From NCBI GenBank assembly GCA_033439265.1, contig JAVTVX010000019.1, positions 15,526,039-15,590,038 of the forward strand: a stretch of DNA of 64,000 nt. Reading direction: 5' to 3'. This stretch comes from Dillenia suffruticosa (lineage: Eukaryota; Streptophyta; Magnoliopsida; Dilleniales; Dilleniaceae). Shown here piece after piece: positions 62,911-64,000 of the stretch; position 1 is the stretch's first letter; every line of letters starts with the position of its first letter. The notes below the pieces were generated by a model that did not search any database, was not told where the DNA came from, and was given only the letters and a program-made list of their open reading frames with translations. The translations under genes and the position numbers were made by a program.

Positions 62911-64000
62911 GAGCCCATTGCCGAAAGTGAATCAAGCAGTCCTGAAAATTCCAGCAATAATTCCAATAGCTCTTCACATATTCAATCAAGTACAACTACT
63001 CCCTCAAGCATGGAAACAATTTCTGAATCATCCAGCTTAAGTGAAGATGTAGGACCACGTGGGTATAGGTCCCTAAATGAGATATATGAGGCAACACAAG
63101 CCTTATATGTGGCTGACCCAAATTCATTTGAAGAAGCTGTCAAGAAGGTTGAATGGAAGCAAGCTATGGAGGAGGAACTTGTGGCAATCAAAAAGAATCA
63201 AACATGGGAGTTAGTGGACCTGCCTGAAAACAAGGAAGCAATTGGAGTGAAATAGGTCTTTCGAACAAAATTCAATGCAGACGAAAGCATTCAAAAGCAT
63301 AAAGCAAGATTGGTGGCTAAAGGCTATGCTCAGAAACACGGGATAGACTACGAAGAAACATTCTCACCTGTTGCAAGATTTGAAACTGTAAGAATTCTCC
63401 TAGCCCATGCTGCCCAATTGGGTTGGTCTGTTTATCAATTTGATGTAAAATCAACATTTCTTAATGGAGAGTTGGAGGAAGAAGTGTTTGTAACACAACC
63501 TGCGGGTTTCATAGTTGAAGGAAAAGAAGAAAAAGTTTACAAGTTGAAGAAGATGCTTTACAGTCTAAAGCAAGCACCTCGAGCATGGTATAGGAGAATT
63601 GATGCTTATTTTCTGAAGAATGGGTTTGAAAGAAGTAAAACTGAGCCTACACTCTACATAAAGAAACGAGGTAAGGATGCTTTGTTTGTGAGCTTGTACG
63701 TGGATGATATGATATATATGAGTTCTTCTTCCTTAATGATTGATGAGTTTCGGGTTAGCATGAAGAAAAAATTTGATATGACTGATTTGGGGCTATTGCA
63801 TTTTTTTCTTGGAGTGGAAGTGAAACAAGATGATGATGGCATCTTTATTTCATAGAAGAAATATGCAACTGATTTACTTAAACGTTTTCATATGTTTGGT
63901 TGCAAAGAAGCAGGAACACCAATAAACATGAATGAGAAATTGCAATAGGAGGATGGCACAGAACAAGCTAATGGTCAACTGTATAGGAGTCTAGTGTGAG
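62908..64000 (+). pseudogene. copia reverse transcriptase, continuing off the right edge
   Basis: After a Ser/Asn-rich linker, RSLNEIYEATQALYVADPNS and WKQAMEEELVAIKKNQTWEL open the RT domain. A TAG at 63253-63255 stands for the expected Trp. Then come HKARLVAKGYAQKHGIDYEE, TFSPVARFETVRILLAHAAQ, QFDVKSTFLNGELEEEVFV and LYSLKQAPRAWYRRIDAYFL, and the catalytic YVDD (63697-63708). Further TAG codons occur at 63853-63855 and 63946-63948, and TGA near 63997. RT copies element RNA into DNA. Except for the stops, the domain is well preserved. Confidence 0.92.

Larger units (their letters stand above)
50095..64000 (+). mobile_element. Younger Ty1/copia retrotransposon, interrupted by a CACTA transposon; 3' end beyond the window
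   Basis: It has a 5' LTR (50095-50409), primer site, gag, an insertion (51186-61362), then the gag zinc knuckle, protease, integrase, reverse transcriptase and the start of RNase H, in copia order. Host DNA to its left is the gacgcc-rich repeat. Much of the coding sequence is readable, with perhaps ten stops or shifts, so it is younger than the copia copy at 35941-43614. The right LTR is outside the window, so LTR divergence and target duplication cannot be checked here. Confidence 0.93.

Overview
This window is nuclear DNA from a flowering plant. The evidence is spliced genes with GT-AG introns, two plant-type nuclear genes, a strong AT bias, and dense nested plant transposons (Ty1/copia, Ty3/gypsy chromovirus, CACTA). 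I cannot name the species. There are no bacterial, phage or CRISPR features.

Left part (1-22.2 kb): two host genes lie head to tail on the minus strand. Exons 1-10 of a gene for the regulatory alpha subunit of pyrophosphate-dependent phosphofructokinase (PFP-alpha) run from the ATG at 12794 down to 572, and the gene continues past the left edge. Upstream of it is a four-exon gene (22214-15349) for mitochondrial small-subunit ribosomal protein mS35 (S24/S35 family). Its first exon carries an apparent one-base frameshift near a five-base homopolymer. Introns are long (up to 3.8 kb) and hold simple repeats, small tandem duplications and a triplicated 141-bp unit. They also hold a 36-bp segment of intron 3 copied into intron 1.

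Middle part (22.2-50.1 kb): an unassigned AT-rich spacer, then three LTR elements or remnants. (a) A decayed Ty3/gypsy chromovirus (26443-35465) has a 3.3-kb 5' LTR and a 3' LTR reduced to about 280 bp. A 1,166-bp non-autonomous CACTA element with a TAT target duplication sits in the 5' LTR. (b) A very decayed Ty1/copia element (35941-43614) has LTRs about 16% diverged. (c) A 4,521-bp solo LTR (45407-49927) is flanked by a perfect ACTCA duplication and inserted at the end of a degenerate 61-62-bp tandem repeat.

Right part (50.1-64 kb): a younger Ty1/copia element starts at 50095 with a 315-bp LTR, and its 3' end lies beyond the window. Its gag region is split by a 10,177-bp CACTA transposon (51186-61362, TSD AAG). 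That transposon carries decayed TNP2-type and TNPA-like (Transposase_24) genes on the minus strand.

The host genes are unrelated in function (cytosolic glycolysis/gluconeogenesis versus mitochondrial translation). The rest records layered insertion and decay: copia then CACTA on the right, and gypsy with an internal CACTA in the middle. I found no convincing new biological system. The most useful leads are the substituted active-site loop of PFP-alpha, the mS35 frameshift, the patchwork insert in PFP-alpha intron 1, the giant solo LTR and the mostly transition-type stop codons in the copia element.
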